64,000 nucleotides of DNA from the NCBI GenBank assembly GCA_937872895.1, contig CALMUP010000027.1, forward strand, positions 1 to 64,000, in the 5' to 3' direction. Position 1 is the stretch's first letter; each line of letters starts with the position of its first letter. The notes below the pieces were generated by a model. The model saw nothing but the letters and a program-made list of their open reading frames with translations. It did no database searches and had not been told where the DNA came from. Both the position numbers and the translations under genes were made by a program. Positions 8,062-16,142 of this stretch are shown here, piece after piece. The stretch comes from an uncultured Verrucomicrobiota bacterium (GTDB taxonomy: Bacteria > Verrucomicrobiota > Kiritimatiellia > CAIVKH01).

Positions 8062-9495
8062 TTACGCGTTTCTCCCGCCGGAAAGCGGAACATGGGACAA
8101 GGTGAATTTTCGCTTACCCGAGGCACGTGTTGGAATGACGTCAACCACCTGAATCCCGAGATCACACGCCTCGCCGACTTCCTCGAGGATCGACGCCCGC
8201 AGCGGACGCTCCACCTCGGGAGACAAGGCACTCGCGGCTTCGATCAACAAACGGTAGGATGTCATCGTGTCCTGCACAAACTGGAAGGAACGCACACCCG
8301 GCACGGCATACATCAGGTGCGTAAAAAATTCTCCGTGGATAAGCTTGCCCGAAGCCGTCCGGATCGTGTCGGACATCCTTCCGCTGACCGGCGCAAGCCG
8401 GTCCGTTCCGGACAACCGCGCCAGGTCCCCGGTGTTGTAGCGAATGAACGGCATGGCCCGGTTGACCAGGTAGGTAACCAGCAACTCCCCCTGCGCGTTG
8501 GTCTCCAGGATCATGTCCGCCGGATTGACCACCAACCCTCCCCGGCCATCCTCGGCGGCAATCGCACCGAACTCCCGGTTCCCGTAGCGGTCGAATACCG
8601 GCTTGCCGAATACCCGTTCGATCGTTGCACGGGCCTGCGGCGTCAGCACCTCGGCGGAGGAAACGAGGGCGGTGAGGGGATACGCGATGCGAGGTTCGCG
8701 ATCCGGGATTCGAGATCCGGGATTCGATATACAAGCGTTGAGAGAACCCTGCTCGCGATTCCTGTCCCGTATCTCGGAGCCCGCGTCACGCATCCCGCAT
8801 CCCGTATCCCCTATCCCGTATCCTGCATCATCCAGAAAACGCGCATACACCTCCAGCGATCCGGCATACGCGACGATGAGGTGGGGGCGGAAACGGGTCA
8901 TGGCGGCATGGAATTCGGCCATGCGATCTTCGCCCATGTTGAAGGCGTTGTACCAACGCCGGTTGTCGACCCACCAGCGGAACGCGGCCCGCAGCTCCTG
9001 CGAGGCGGACTTCACATCCTTGTCCGATCCCCACAACATGGCGATGCGGTCGCCGTAACGCCATCCGGCCAGTGCATCGGACCAATACAACGATGATTCG
9101 CGGGCGATCTGCGTGGCACGGTCGATCTTGAACCGCATTGGCGTGCCCGATGATCCCCCGGTTGCATCCTCGATGGCTTCTCCCGCCGCCGACGAATGGA
9201 AGGACACGGGTTCGGCCTGGATCGCCGAGCGGTTCATGACCGGGAGAGTGGCCAGCATCTCCCGTGCGCCTTCCGGCGTGACCGCGCCTCGGATTTCCCG
9301 GCCCCAGAACGGCACCGTCGCCCGGGCATGGTTCAACAACTCCGCCAAGCGGCGGTTCTGCCAGGCGGCACGCTCCTCCGGTGAAGCGGCAGCAAGCCGC
9401 TGCTTCTCCGCAAACGCGGCCAGCACCGCACGGCGATGCCCACGAGCCCGGTCAATCAACCGGCGCGAAAGAAAACTGGAGATGGCAGTGTGCAT
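8062..9495 (-). CDS. CapK-like / phenylacetate-CoA-ligase-family adenylate enzyme
   Basis: A 477-residue adenylate-forming protein of the PaaK/CapK type common in capsule loci. Family motifs are GGSSGTPMRFKI (phosphate loop), FDRYGNREFG and YNTGDLARL. The ATG at 9495 is preferred over a TTG five codons upstream. Residues about 224-275 are foreign to the family: a run of degenerate 7-residue units (MRDAG, SRIPD type) encoded by a palindromic word array at 8672-8826. It sits just before the conserved SSAEVLTPQ strand, where relatives have only a short loop, and the rest of the protein is intact. Role in the cluster is unproven; relatives probably activate or attach an acyl or amino-acid group. 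Confidence 0.82.
   Translation of the reverse strand: MHTAISSFLSRRLIDRARGHRRAVLAAFAEKQRLAAASPEERAAWQNRRLAELLNHARATVPFWGREIRGAVTPEGAREMLATLPVMNRSAIQAEPVSFHSSAAGEAIEDATGGSSGTPMRFKIDRATQIARESSLYWSDALAGWRYGDRIAMLWGSDKDVKSASQELRAAFRWWVDNRRWYNAFNMGEDRMAEFHAAMTRFRPHLIVAYAGSLEVYARFLDDAGYGIGDTGCGMRDAGSEIRDRNREQGSLNACISNPGSRIPDREPRIAYPLTALVSSAEVLTPQARATIERVFGKPVFDRYGNREFGAIAAEDGRGGLVVNPADMILETNAQGELLVTYLVNRAMPFIRYNTGDLARLSGTDRLAPVSGRMSDTIRTASGKLIHGEFFTHLMYAVPGVRSFQFVQDTMTSYRLLIEAASALSPEVERPLRASILEEVGEACDLGIQVVDVIPTRASGKRKFTLSHVPLSGGRNA
8672..8826. repeat. In-frame palindromic heptad array (GGGATNC family) in CapK-like gene
   Basis: The left arm (about 8672-8730) is made of degenerate GGGATNC-type heptads on the plus strand. 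The right arm (about 8764-8823) is their reverse complement, CCCGTATC-type heptads. A roughly 33-nt non-repetitive centre separates them. About 155 bp are read through as 51 residues with no stop codon. Confidence 0.88.
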
Positions 9496-9516
9496 GGCAA
9501 TTTCAATCAACAGCGA

Positions 9517-9648
9517 TCGGAAGCCCGAGGCCAGAGGTCGGATCGCCGAGACCCATCGTAGGTCATTCGTACTTGTCCATCAATCATCGCACAACCCGAT
9601 ATCCTGTCCGAACTTCATGCCTCCGACCTCCGATTCCTGACTTCCGAA
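9517..9648. repeat. Heptad palindrome (TCGGANN / TCCGACC family) across gene junction
   Basis: The left arm at 9517-9544 is four heptads (TCGGAAG, CCCGAGG, CCAGAGG, TCGGATC). The right arm at about 9621-9648 carries TCCGA-type words at 9622, 9629, 9636 and 9643, again in a 7-nt register. The element fills the 119-bp gap between the GT4 and CapK-like genes. Its right arm encodes the last residues of the GT4 (EVRNRRSEA), so insertion appears to have replaced that gene's original end. Confidence 0.75.
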
Positions 9649-10868
9649 TACAGATCCAGCAATTTCCCCGCGCTGCTGTCCCAGCCGTGTTCGCGCACGG
9701 CTTTTTCGCGGTTCCACCCTGCCGTGCGCCGGCGCAACGTCTCATCGCGCCACAATCGTAGCACCGCCCGGGCAAGCGAGGCCGGGTCGGACCGACCGGT
9801 GACAATCCCGCCCGGCACGTCACGCTGTTGCGCGCCCGGGTTCATGGAGGCAAACCGGTCCGACGGATCCGGCCCCCGCACCGATTGCTGCTCGATCGGC
9901 GCCAGCGTATCTCCAATGAGGGTCGGCACCCAGCCGCAGTCCGTGGTAACCACCGGCAATCCCGATGCCATTCCCTCGATCGCGGCAAAACAAAACGACT
10001 CGTATTCGCTGGCGATGACCTTCAGGTCGGCCGCCCGGTAAACATCCGGCAATTCGGTAAACGGTACTTCGCCGAGGAACAGCAAGCGGTCCGCCCCCCC
10101 CGCCGCGTGGGCCTTCCTTTCCACATCGCCGCGCAACGGTCCACTGCCCGCCAGCACCAACCGCACCGAGGGCTCCTCCGCCGCGATCCGCGCCAGGGCC
10201 TCGACCAGCAAGGCATGGTTCTTGAAGCCTTGCAACCGGGCCACGTACACGAGCACCAAGGCATCCGCCGGGATGCCGTGGCGCTGACGCCACGCCGATC
10301 GACCGGCTCCGTCATCCGGGCGGAAGCAATCCGTAGCCACGGCGTTGGGGATGTTGTGCACATCCGGCCGCTCCCCGCGACGGATGATGGCGATCGAAGT
10401 GCCACTGGCGATCACCGCGTCGGCGCGTCGGGTTCCTCCGGTGGGATCGTACGCATTCGGCGCGGTCAGGCGCATCACGATCTTCGGCCGGATGGCATAC
10501 CGCGTTTTCAACAGCGTGACCAGGCGGGGAAGCTCGCAGATCTGCACGATATCGAACCGGTCCTGGTGGCGATTGATCCAGGCGGCCGCCCGGTTTTCGA
10601 ACTGCGCAAACTCCCAGACCCGAACCCGCCATCCTCCCTTCATCCGGTCCCACGGAAACCACGGCAAGTACGGAGAACGGATCTCGTGGGCGCGCGCGTG
10701 ATGGAGCGGCATCGGCGTGTGTGCGATCAGTGGCGCACCGGTAAGGTAATGCACCTCAACCCCTTTTTTTTCGAGGTTGGCCGAGATTTCCAGGTCGAAC
10801 GTCTCGCCGCCACCACGGACCAGCGAGGCCATTCGGTTGACGAACAGCACACGGAGGGATCCACTCAT
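9615..10868 (-). CDS. Glycosyltransferase family 4
   Basis: A 417-residue GT-B glycosyltransferase. I choose the ATG at 10868, which overlaps the upstream stop as ATGA; the longer frame adds 28 residues from the neighbouring gene. It has the N-terminal loop LVRGGGETFDLEI and the donor-domain motifs VYVARLQGFKNH and YESFCFAAIEGMASGLPVV. The final residues (EVRNRRSEA) are encoded by a 7-nt word array shared with the intergenic repeat, so the natural C-terminus has probably been altered. Sugar donor unknown. Confidence 0.9.
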   Translation of the reverse strand: MSGSLRVLFVNRMASLVRGGGETFDLEISANLEKKGVEVHYLTGAPLIAHTPMPLHHARAHEIRSPYLPWFPWDRMKGGWRVRVWEFAQFENRAAAWINRHQDRFDIVQICELPRLVTLLKTRYAIRPKIVMRLTAPNAYDPTGGTRRADAVIASGTSIAIIRRGERPDVHNIPNAVATDCFRPDDGAGRSAWRQRHGIPADALVLVYVARLQGFKNHALLVEALARIAAEEPSVRLVLAGSGPLRGDVERKAHAAGGADRLLFLGEVPFTELPDVYRAADLKVIASEYESFCFAAIEGMASGLPVVTTDCGWVPTLIGDTLAPIEQQSVRGPDPSDRFASMNPGAQQRDVPGGIVTGRSDPASLARAVLRLWRDETLRRRTAGWNREKAVREHGWDSSAGKLLDLYSEVRNRRSEA

Positions 10869-12055
10869 GACATCGATGCCTTCATCAGCAGCGGTTCGAT
10901 CAATCCACGCAGATGAGCCCCCGCCGCCTCGCGGCTGTAGAACTGCTCGCACCGTTCACGGGCGACGCGACCAAGGCGGGAAGCCTTGACCGGATCGACC
11001 AGGATGTCCGCGAGTGACGAGGCCAGCGCCGCCGTATCGCCAGCCGCGACCAGGATGCCACACCCATCCAGCACGCGCGGCAGATCGGCCACCGCCGTGG
11101 CAATCACCGGCTTGCCCATCGCCATTGCCTCGAAAATCTTGATGGGCATTTGCGATTGCGCCAACGGCGTGTCCTGCAGCGGCAGCATCATGACATCGGC
11201 CAGATCCAGGTACAACGGCAGCCGTTCACTGACCGCACGGTTGATGCCGGACGGGTCGTCCGACAAGGGGGCACCGGCAACGACCAGCAACGGCCGGTAA
11301 CGGGGCTGGGCGCGCAACGCTTCGAGGTGGTCGGTCACCGGTCCCGCCACCACCAGTACGACATCCGTTCGTCCGCAACGGGCAATGGCCTCCAGCATGT
11401 CCTCGACCCCCTTGTGGGGCCGCACCACGCCGCCGAACACGATCACCTTCTTGCCGGACAAACCCAATTCAACCCGCAGCCGATCCACGAGGTCAGAGGG
11501 CTGGGGACAAAACCGCCGCATATCGACCCCCATGGCGATCACTTCGCCACCGAATCGCTCCCGCAGGGCGCGCGTCGTGGAAAGCACCAGCGAGATCTCG
11601 GCGAGTTGGCGTTCCACGAACGGATAATACGAATCCTCCAGTGGCAGATGCGCCTGTCGCAACATGCGCGCCACCCGCTGCCCCGCGGACAGGCCTGCGA
11701 GCGCCGAACCATCCCACTCGTCGAGAAAGGCAACCGCCCGGGCCGCACCGCGCCGCTGGAGCCGCAGGGCCACGGACACCGTATTCATGTACGCCTTGAC
11801 GGCAATCACGACCCGGCCCCGGACGGCATGCTCGAGCTTGCGTGATTCCCAGAGAAAATCCGGCCACCGGTAGAGCTTGCGGGTCGGCACCACGGTGAAC
11901 GGTCCGGCTTGCCGGTACATCGAACAGATCCCACCACCGAAATCGGGTCCGACGATCTCCACCGACCACGGCGCCAGCAGTTCGCGCAAACGGACCGCCG
12001 CGCCCACCGAAGGCGAACGCAGGTCAGGACACAGCACGGTGATATCGGGGGTCAT
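10865..12055 (-). CDS. Glycosyltransferase family 4
   Basis: A 396-residue GT4. The acceptor domain starts MTPDITVLCPDLRSPSVGAA. The donor domain has VIVFGGVVRPHKGVEDML and PIKIFEAMAMGKPVIAT, the E-x7-E nucleotide-sugar site. It starts at an ATG at 12055 after a 417-bp weakly annotated gap, so it may head the short operon running down to 3989. The ATGA overlap with the next GT4 implies coupled translation. Confidence 0.9.
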   Translation of the reverse strand: MTPDITVLCPDLRSPSVGAAVRLRELLAPWSVEIVGPDFGGGICSMYRQAGPFTVVPTRKLYRWPDFLWESRKLEHAVRGRVVIAVKAYMNTVSVALRLQRRGAARAVAFLDEWDGSALAGLSAGQRVARMLRQAHLPLEDSYYPFVERQLAEISLVLSTTRALRERFGGEVIAMGVDMRRFCPQPSDLVDRLRVELGLSGKKVIVFGGVVRPHKGVEDMLEAIARCGRTDVVLVVAGPVTDHLEALRAQPRYRPLLVVAGAPLSDDPSGINRAVSERLPLYLDLADVMMLPLQDTPLAQSQMPIKIFEAMAMGKPVIATAVADLPRVLDGCGILVAAGDTAALASSLADILVDPVKASRLGRVARERCEQFYSREAAGAHLRGLIEPLLMKASMS

Positions 12056-12124
12056 TGAATGAATCGATCAAGAACGCGGTCAACGCCCGCGTCTACACCC
12101 GCAAGGTATTCAGTCCGACTTCGC

Positions 12125-12433
12125 TCATGCGTCAGACTCTTCAAACGATCGGTAGCGGAAGACCCCCTTGGGCCGTCCGCGCAAACGCAGATTTACATCC
12201 TGACCCCACCGCAGAAAAGCCGCACCCCGCTCCAGATTGATGGGCCCCGGCTTGCGCCGCCCCACCACCTTGGCCGGCACATCGTCCCACTGCTCCCGCG
12301 TTTCCCTGACCTTGTTCATGACTGCAATATGCCGAAGCGCGGCGGACAACTCAAGCAAGGCCGGATGTAAAACCCGACAGGACCACCTCTTGCGTTTCTC
12401 CGAAGCGGCTCGGCGGGAGCCATTCTCGGACAA
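12125..12433 (-). CDS. Hypothetical protein, 102 residues, uncertain
   Basis: This is the only open frame that fills the 417-bp gap between the flavoprotein and GT4 genes. I do not recognise it. The C-terminal two thirds (from an internal Met at 12319) read like a real, charged soluble protein: MNKVRETREQWDDVP, then RRKPGPINLERGAAFLRW and LRGRPKGVFRYRSFEES. The apparent start is a TTG at 12433 within a basic, low-quality N-terminus, so the true start may be the ATG at 12319. It could be a small accessory gene or a decayed remnant. No short-word array is visible in this gap, unlike most others. Confidence 0.35.
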   Translation of the reverse strand: MSENGSRRAASEKRKRWSCRVLHPALLELSAALRHIAVMNKVRETREQWDDVPAKVVGRRKPGPINLERGAAFLRWGQDVNLRLRGRPKGVFRYRSFEESDA

Positions 12434-12472
12434 ACGGATCGCACCGGAAACCCGATCCCGCCGCGCGCATCA

Positions 12473-13756
12473 TCAGACACCAACCAGCCTTAACGCGGCC
12501 TCCTTGCCGGCGGCATACGCCTGATCGGACCAAACGTACTTCCACCGTCCGTACAACCCGGCGGTGACGATGCCCTGCCCTTCGAGCCAGCCGGCGATCC
12601 GGTCAACCGCGGCCTGACGGCCCAGCGTGGGAATGGTGTAGGCGTGGGACACCACCACATGGTGCACCGCCTGCACATCGGCATCCGGATCGAATCCGAG
12701 CATGTGCGACAACTCCTGCACCGCCTTGCGCTTCAGCGACTCCACCTCGAAGGTCTCGTCGTCCCGGCGGAAGATCTCGGTCTGCAACACGGTGGTCCCG
12801 GCAGGCAGGGTGTCCGGAATGATGTTGCTGAGCACCTTGACCCTGGAAATCTCGATGTCCGGATCATAGACGTAAAACCAGTGATACGGAACGAGGTTGG
12901 GCTTGCCGACGACCACGTTGACCCCGATCAGTTGCGTATGCCGGAGTGTTTCGGCATCGCGACGAATCGCATCGGGAACCTCATCGATGGCGCGGATCAG
13001 GTCGTTGAGCGGAATCGTGCTGATGCACCGGTCATACCGCACCGTTTCCCCGCCGGCGAAGGTGATGGTTTTCTCCTTGAGCTTCACCCCGGCGACCCGG
13101 CATCCGGTCCGGACATCCACGTCCTCGTACAGCTTCGCGAAGAACGAGAAGAACCCCCCGCGGGCCGGATAGTAGAACGAAGAAAAGACGGACTGCTTTT
13201 CGTCGAGCGGCGCGATGGCGCCATGGATGATACGTTCGAGTTGCGAGGGCAGCAACCGTCCGGCCAGCCAGTCGGTGTCCATCTCCGCCATCGGCGTGCG
13301 CCAGTACTTGTCGGTATATTCCTTGTAGAACCGCTCGGTCAGGAAGTCGCCGTACTGGTTGCGGCACCACTCCTCGTAGTGCGCAGGCGGCCGCTCCGGC
13401 GCCTTCATCTGGGCGGCAACGATCTCGGTCAACGCGCGGATGCGCAGGTCGGCCGGCAGGTCGCGCAGGTGGTTCTGCACCGGATAGGTTACCCAGCGGC
13501 CATGCCACCAGTTCGACACCTGGCTCTGGGTCATGTGGACGACGTCGCCCGCGCTGGCGAACAGTTCATGCTTCCACGCCTCGTCCTTGGCATGGCAGAT
13601 GTGGGCCCCTTCGTCGTAGTGGATGCCGCCCTGCTGGTGCGAATACACATGACCACCCGGATGGTCCTTGGCTTCGTACACCACGGAGCCGGGAAGATGT
13701 CGCGCTGCGCCCAAGCCGGAAAGTCCGGCGCCGAGGATGATGTCGGTATGTTTCAT
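12473..13756 (-). CDS. FAD-dependent oxidoreductase, UDP-galactopyranose mutase/protoporphyrinogen oxidase-like
   Basis: A 427-residue flavoprotein. The ATG at 13756 is used; the longer frame adds ten residues from an intergenic repeat. A Rossmann motif GAGLSGLGAA (9-18) follows the first strand, with the adenine-binding acidic residue in VVYEAKD. The layout resembles the NAD(P)-binding-8/UDP-galactopyranose mutase group found in O-antigen loci, where members isomerise or oxidise nucleotide sugars. The family is broad, so mutase activity should not be assumed. Its neighbours are GT4 genes and the CDP-sugar genes. Confidence 0.8.
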   Translation of the reverse strand: MKHTDIILGAGLSGLGAARHLPGSVVYEAKDHPGGHVYSHQQGGIHYDEGAHICHAKDEAWKHELFASAGDVVHMTQSQVSNWWHGRWVTYPVQNHLRDLPADLRIRALTEIVAAQMKAPERPPAHYEEWCRNQYGDFLTERFYKEYTDKYWRTPMAEMDTDWLAGRLLPSQLERIIHGAIAPLDEKQSVFSSFYYPARGGFFSFFAKLYEDVDVRTGCRVAGVKLKEKTITFAGGETVRYDRCISTIPLNDLIRAIDEVPDAIRRDAETLRHTQLIGVNVVVGKPNLVPYHWFYVYDPDIEISRVKVLSNIIPDTLPAGTTVLQTEIFRRDDETFEVESLKRKAVQELSHMLGFDPDADVQAVHHVVVSHAYTIPTLGRQAAVDRIAGWLEGQGIVTAGLYGRWKYVWSDQAYAAGKEAALRLVGV

Positions 13757-13764
13757 GGTGGATT

Positions 13765-13905
13765 GACTACGAAATACGCGAAACAAACGAAATGAAGATT
13801 GTCAAACTACGGAAGACCCGGAATGACACGGAAAGGCGGAACAACCATTCATATCGTCCGCTTGTTTTGTAGCTCGGTATTTCCGCGTTTTCCGTAGTTT
13901 ACTCA
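13765..13905. repeat. Intergenic 9-nt word arrays (TACGAAATA and TACGGAAGA families)
   Basis: Two left-arm word families stand side by side: ACTACGAAATACGCGAAAC type (13765-13796) and CTACGGAAGACCCGG type (13805-13839). A right arm complementary to the second (TTTCCGCGTTTTCCGTAGTTT) lies at about 13882-13903. The array fills the gap between the flavoprotein and SDR genes and reaches the SDR stop codon. The same two families occur together at 17264-17515. Confidence 0.8.
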
Positions 13906-14799
13906 GCTAATTCCGGAAAGTGTTCGTTCAAGTCCCTCGCGCCAGTCAACCTTGGCCTTCCAGCCGAGTGACGCCGCGGCACGGGAGCAATCGGCGACCT
14001 GGACATCGGGTTCGTTGAGGCGACGCGGCCGTGCACCGAGATTAAAATAGTCCTCCGCACCGAAATGAGCGGCGATGGTCCGCACCATGTCAGCCACCCG
14101 TACGCCTTCGCCGCGACCCAGATTGAACTCGTTCCATCCTTCCGCCTCGCGCGTGGCGGCCAGGGCAACGGCATCGGCCACATCGTCAATGTAGACGAAG
14201 TCCCGTTGCTGGAGTCCGTCGGTCATCTCCGCCTTGCGGCGCAGCCGGGCGGACTCGATGGCAAACGGGATGACCATGTCGCCCTTCTGGCCGGGACCGT
14301 ACATGATGAAGGGTCTAAGCCAGGTGACCGGGTGACCGGTCCGTTCGCACCACGACAAGGCAAGATCCCGCGCGGCGCGTTTGGCCCAGCCGTAGGGTGA
14401 CAACGGAAAGCGGGGTGCACTGGTTTCCGACAGGATCCCTGCGCTTCCGCCATACTCCTCCGCCGACCCCATCACCACCGCACGCTGCAAGCCATGTTGC
14501 CCCCAGTAGTCGAGCAGGTCGGCGAATTGACGTACCTGGCCGGCCTGGATGCCATACCCCTGATAGCGCCGCATGTCCCAGGCGAGGTGGACGAGGGTGA
14601 AGGAATCAAGGGTGCAAGGGGTCAAGGTGGCAGGGTCGGAAAGATCACTCTGGTGATGGACAACGCCCGGCAGGGTGTCGCCGGCATGAGCGACACGATC
14701 AACCGCGACAATCGAATGACCATCCGCAGCCAACCGCGCCACGACCTTGCGGCCGAGGAAGCCTTCCGACCCGGTAACAACGACTACCTTGTCCGTCAT
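13903..14799 (-). CDS. NAD-dependent epimerase/dehydratase (extended SDR)
   Basis: A 298-residue extended SDR with the GxxGxxG motif GSEGFLG at 10-16 and the catalytic pattern SPYGWAKR (Tyr and Lys of YxxxK). The genes upstream (rfbF, rfbG) make CDP-4-keto-6-deoxy-D-glucose, so this may be the epimerase/reductase finishing a CDP-6-deoxy sugar. Its length resembles RfbJ/RfbS-type enzymes, but no RfbH 3-dehydratase is present, so a 3,6-dideoxy sugar is unlikely from this window alone. A short in-frame 8-nt word array (14604-14636) adds about 11 residues near DPATLTPCTLDSF without breaking the fold motifs. Confidence 0.85.
   Translation of the reverse strand: MTDKVVVVTGSEGFLGRKVVARLAADGHSIVAVDRVAHAGDTLPGVVHHQSDLSDPATLTPCTLDSFTLVHLAWDMRRYQGYGIQAGQVRQFADLLDYWGQHGLQRAVVMGSAEEYGGSAGILSETSAPRFPLSPYGWAKRAARDLALSWCERTGHPVTWLRPFIMYGPGQKGDMVIPFAIESARLRRKAEMTDGLQQRDFVYIDDVADAVALAATREAEGWNEFNLGRGEGVRVADMVRTIAAHFGAEDYFNLGARPRRLNEPDVQVADCSRAAASLGWKAKVDWREGLERTLSGIS
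14604..14636. repeat. In-frame octad array (TACAAGGG family) in SDR gene
   Basis: On the plus strand CAAG recurs at 14607, 14615 and 14623, then CAGG at 14631: an exact 8-nt register. This is the word and period of the array flanking the S23 gene at 48063-48172. It is read through in the opposite strand as a Thr/Pro/Leu-rich loop. Confidence 0.6.
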
Positions 14800-14803
14800 T
14801 TAC

Positions 14804-14845
14804 TTGAATGTTGGATGTTGACGGTTGAAAGTTCCACGTTGGCCG
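14804..14845. repeat. Heptad array (TTGNANG family)
   Basis: TTG (once TTC) begins a word at 14804, 14811, 14818, 14825, 14832 and 14839: six words in perfect 7-nt register. It lies in the 59-bp gap between the SDR start codon and the rfbF stop codon. The word contains TGA, and I see this family only outside genes. Confidence 0.75.
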
Positions 14846-14858
14846 CAACCCGCGGCCC

Positions 14859-15653
14859 CTACCACCGTACCCACGGGGCTTTGCCGCTCTCGTATATCTT
14901 TTCGAGGTTCTCGCGGTCGCGCAGGGTGTCCATGCACTGCCAGAAGCCGTCGTGCTTGTAGGCGGCGAGCTGGCCGTCGCGGGCGAGCTGGGTCAGCGGT
15001 GCGGATTCGAGGCTGTAGTTGCTGTCCTCGGGCAGGCGATCGAGGAACTCGCGGCGGAACATGAAATAGCCGCCGTTGATGAAGTCGTGGTGGAGCGGCT
15101 CCTTCTCCTGGAACGACTTCACGGTATGATCGGGGCTGATCTCGATCATGCCGAAGCGTGACGGCGGGTGCACCGCAGTCACGGTCCCGAGTTTGCCGTG
15201 CTTCAGGTGGAAATCCCACTGCTGGTCCATGGCCACATCGCAGACCCCGTCGCCGTAGGTCAGGCAGAAGTGCGGCGCATCGATGTACGAGGCCACCTGC
15301 TTGACCCGCGTACCGGTCAGGCTGTTTTCACCGGTCTCGACCAGCGAGATCTCCCAGTCGGGCGTTTTTTCGCCGTCGTACACGAATTCGCCGGTCCGGC
15401 TCTTCACGCGCACGCTCGACGTGTGCTTGAGCAGGCTCAGGAAATAGTCCTTGATCACATAGCCCTTGTAGCCGAGGCAGACGATGAACTTCCGGAAGCC
15501 GTAATGGCCATAGGTCATCATGATGTGCCACAGGATCGGCTTGCCGCCGACGGTCACCATCGGCTTCGGCACCACCTGCGTCTCCTCCATCAACCGCGTC
15601 CCCCGCCCCCCCGCCAACAAAACCACCGGGATGTCTTTTATTTCCAACGTCAT
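14859..15653 (-). CDS. rfbF: Glucose-1-phosphate cytidylyltransferase
   Basis: A 264-residue nucleotidyltransferase close to the usual RfbF length of about 257. It makes CDP-glucose from CTP and glucose-1-phosphate. The signature is GGRGTR at 15-20 followed by QVVPKPM with the substrate-binding Lys30, then GKPILWHIM and the RfbF-typical YGHYGFRKFIVCLGYKG region. With rfbG at 16143-17249 it forms the first two steps to CDP-4-keto-6-deoxyglucose. A GxxExxY gene with repeats has come between the two. Confidence 0.93.
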   Translation of the reverse strand: MTLEIKDIPVVLLAGGRGTRLMEETQVVPKPMVTVGGKPILWHIMMTYGHYGFRKFIVCLGYKGYVIKDYFLSLLKHTSSVRVKSRTGEFVYDGEKTPDWEISLVETGENSLTGTRVKQVASYIDAPHFCLTYGDGVCDVAMDQQWDFHLKHGKLGTVTAVHPPSRFGMIEISPDHTVKSFQEKEPLHHDFINGGYFMFRREFLDRLPEDSNYSLESAPLTQLARDGQLAAYKHDGFWQCMDTLRDRENLEKIYESGKAPWVRW

Positions 15654-15667
15654 TTTATTACTCCATG

Positions 15668-15700
15668 GTTAACTACGAAATACACGAACCACACGAAAAA
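15668..15700. repeat. Left 9-nt word arm flanking GxxExxY gene
   Basis: CGAA recurs at 15676, 15685 and 15694, an exact 9-nt register (ACTACGAAA, TACACGAAC, CACACGAAA). It is the inverted partner of the arm at 16112-16142, so the GxxExxY gene sits inside a word-array palindrome. Confidence 0.85.
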
Positions 15701-16111
15701 TCAGTCGCCATTCATGGCAAGCCGCCCTCCTGGTCGATTAACAAATCGCTCGATTTCTATTTTGGGATAGTGCCCAAAGTTAACCAGAATGCCGAGAGGC
15801 AAACCCGATGCCTTCAAGTAGTTGATGATCTGTGCCCGCGTTTCATCGGTCAGCGCACTGATCGCCTTGATCTCGACGATGATCTTGCCGTAACACACGA
15901 AGTCGGGTTGGTAGGTCGACTTTAATAGGCGGCCTTTATAGGAAAGGTTCAACCATGGTTTTTCGGCAAACGGTATTCCTGCCACTTCGAACTCCATGGC
16001 CAGACACTCCTGGAATACTGCTTCAAGGAATCCAGCGCCTTTCTCCTTGTAGACCTCAAAGCAGGCTCCGGTGATTTTGAAACTTTCTTCTTTGAACACA
16101 ATCGTTGTCAT
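15701..16111 (-). CDS. GxxExxY protein
   Basis: A 136-residue member of the GxxExxY family. The ATG at 16111 is chosen since it opens the conserved segment; the longer frame continues into the repeat and the next gene. Typical features are the CFEVYKEKG stretch, the signature G27-FL-E30-AV-F33 (the final Tyr is Phe here), the YQPDFVCYGKIIVEIKA region and the LKASGLPLGILVNFG tail. The central DFV...EIK resembles a PD-(D/E)xK core, but function is unknown. It has nothing to do with CDP-sugar synthesis, yet separates rfbF and rfbG, and is bracketed by complementary word arrays. Confidence 0.92.
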   Translation of the reverse strand: MTTIVFKEESFKITGACFEVYKEKGAGFLEAVFQECLAMEFEVAGIPFAEKPWLNLSYKGRLLKSTYQPDFVCYGKIIVEIKAISALTDETRAQIINYLKASGLPLGILVNFGHYPKIEIERFVNRPGGRLAMNGD

Positions 16112-16142
16112 TTTCGTGTTTTTCGCGTCTTTCGTAGTTGAT
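16112..16142. repeat. Right 9-nt word arm flanking GxxExxY gene
   Basis: The words TTTTCGTGT, TTTTCGCGT and CTTTCGTAG step at 9 nt and are the reverse complement of the words at 15668-15700. The arm runs directly from the GxxExxY start codon to the rfbG stop codon. Confidence 0.85.

Noticed and set aside
8672-8826. Assembly error or chimera as the source of in-gene arrays
   Set aside because: Several unrelated word families at many sites all keep frame and register, which a random misassembly would not do.
7558-9096. Long plus-strand open frame (512 codons) opposite the methyltransferase and CapK-like genes
   Set aside because: It has no recognisable domains, spans two genes with clear motifs on the other strand, and is explained by high GC.
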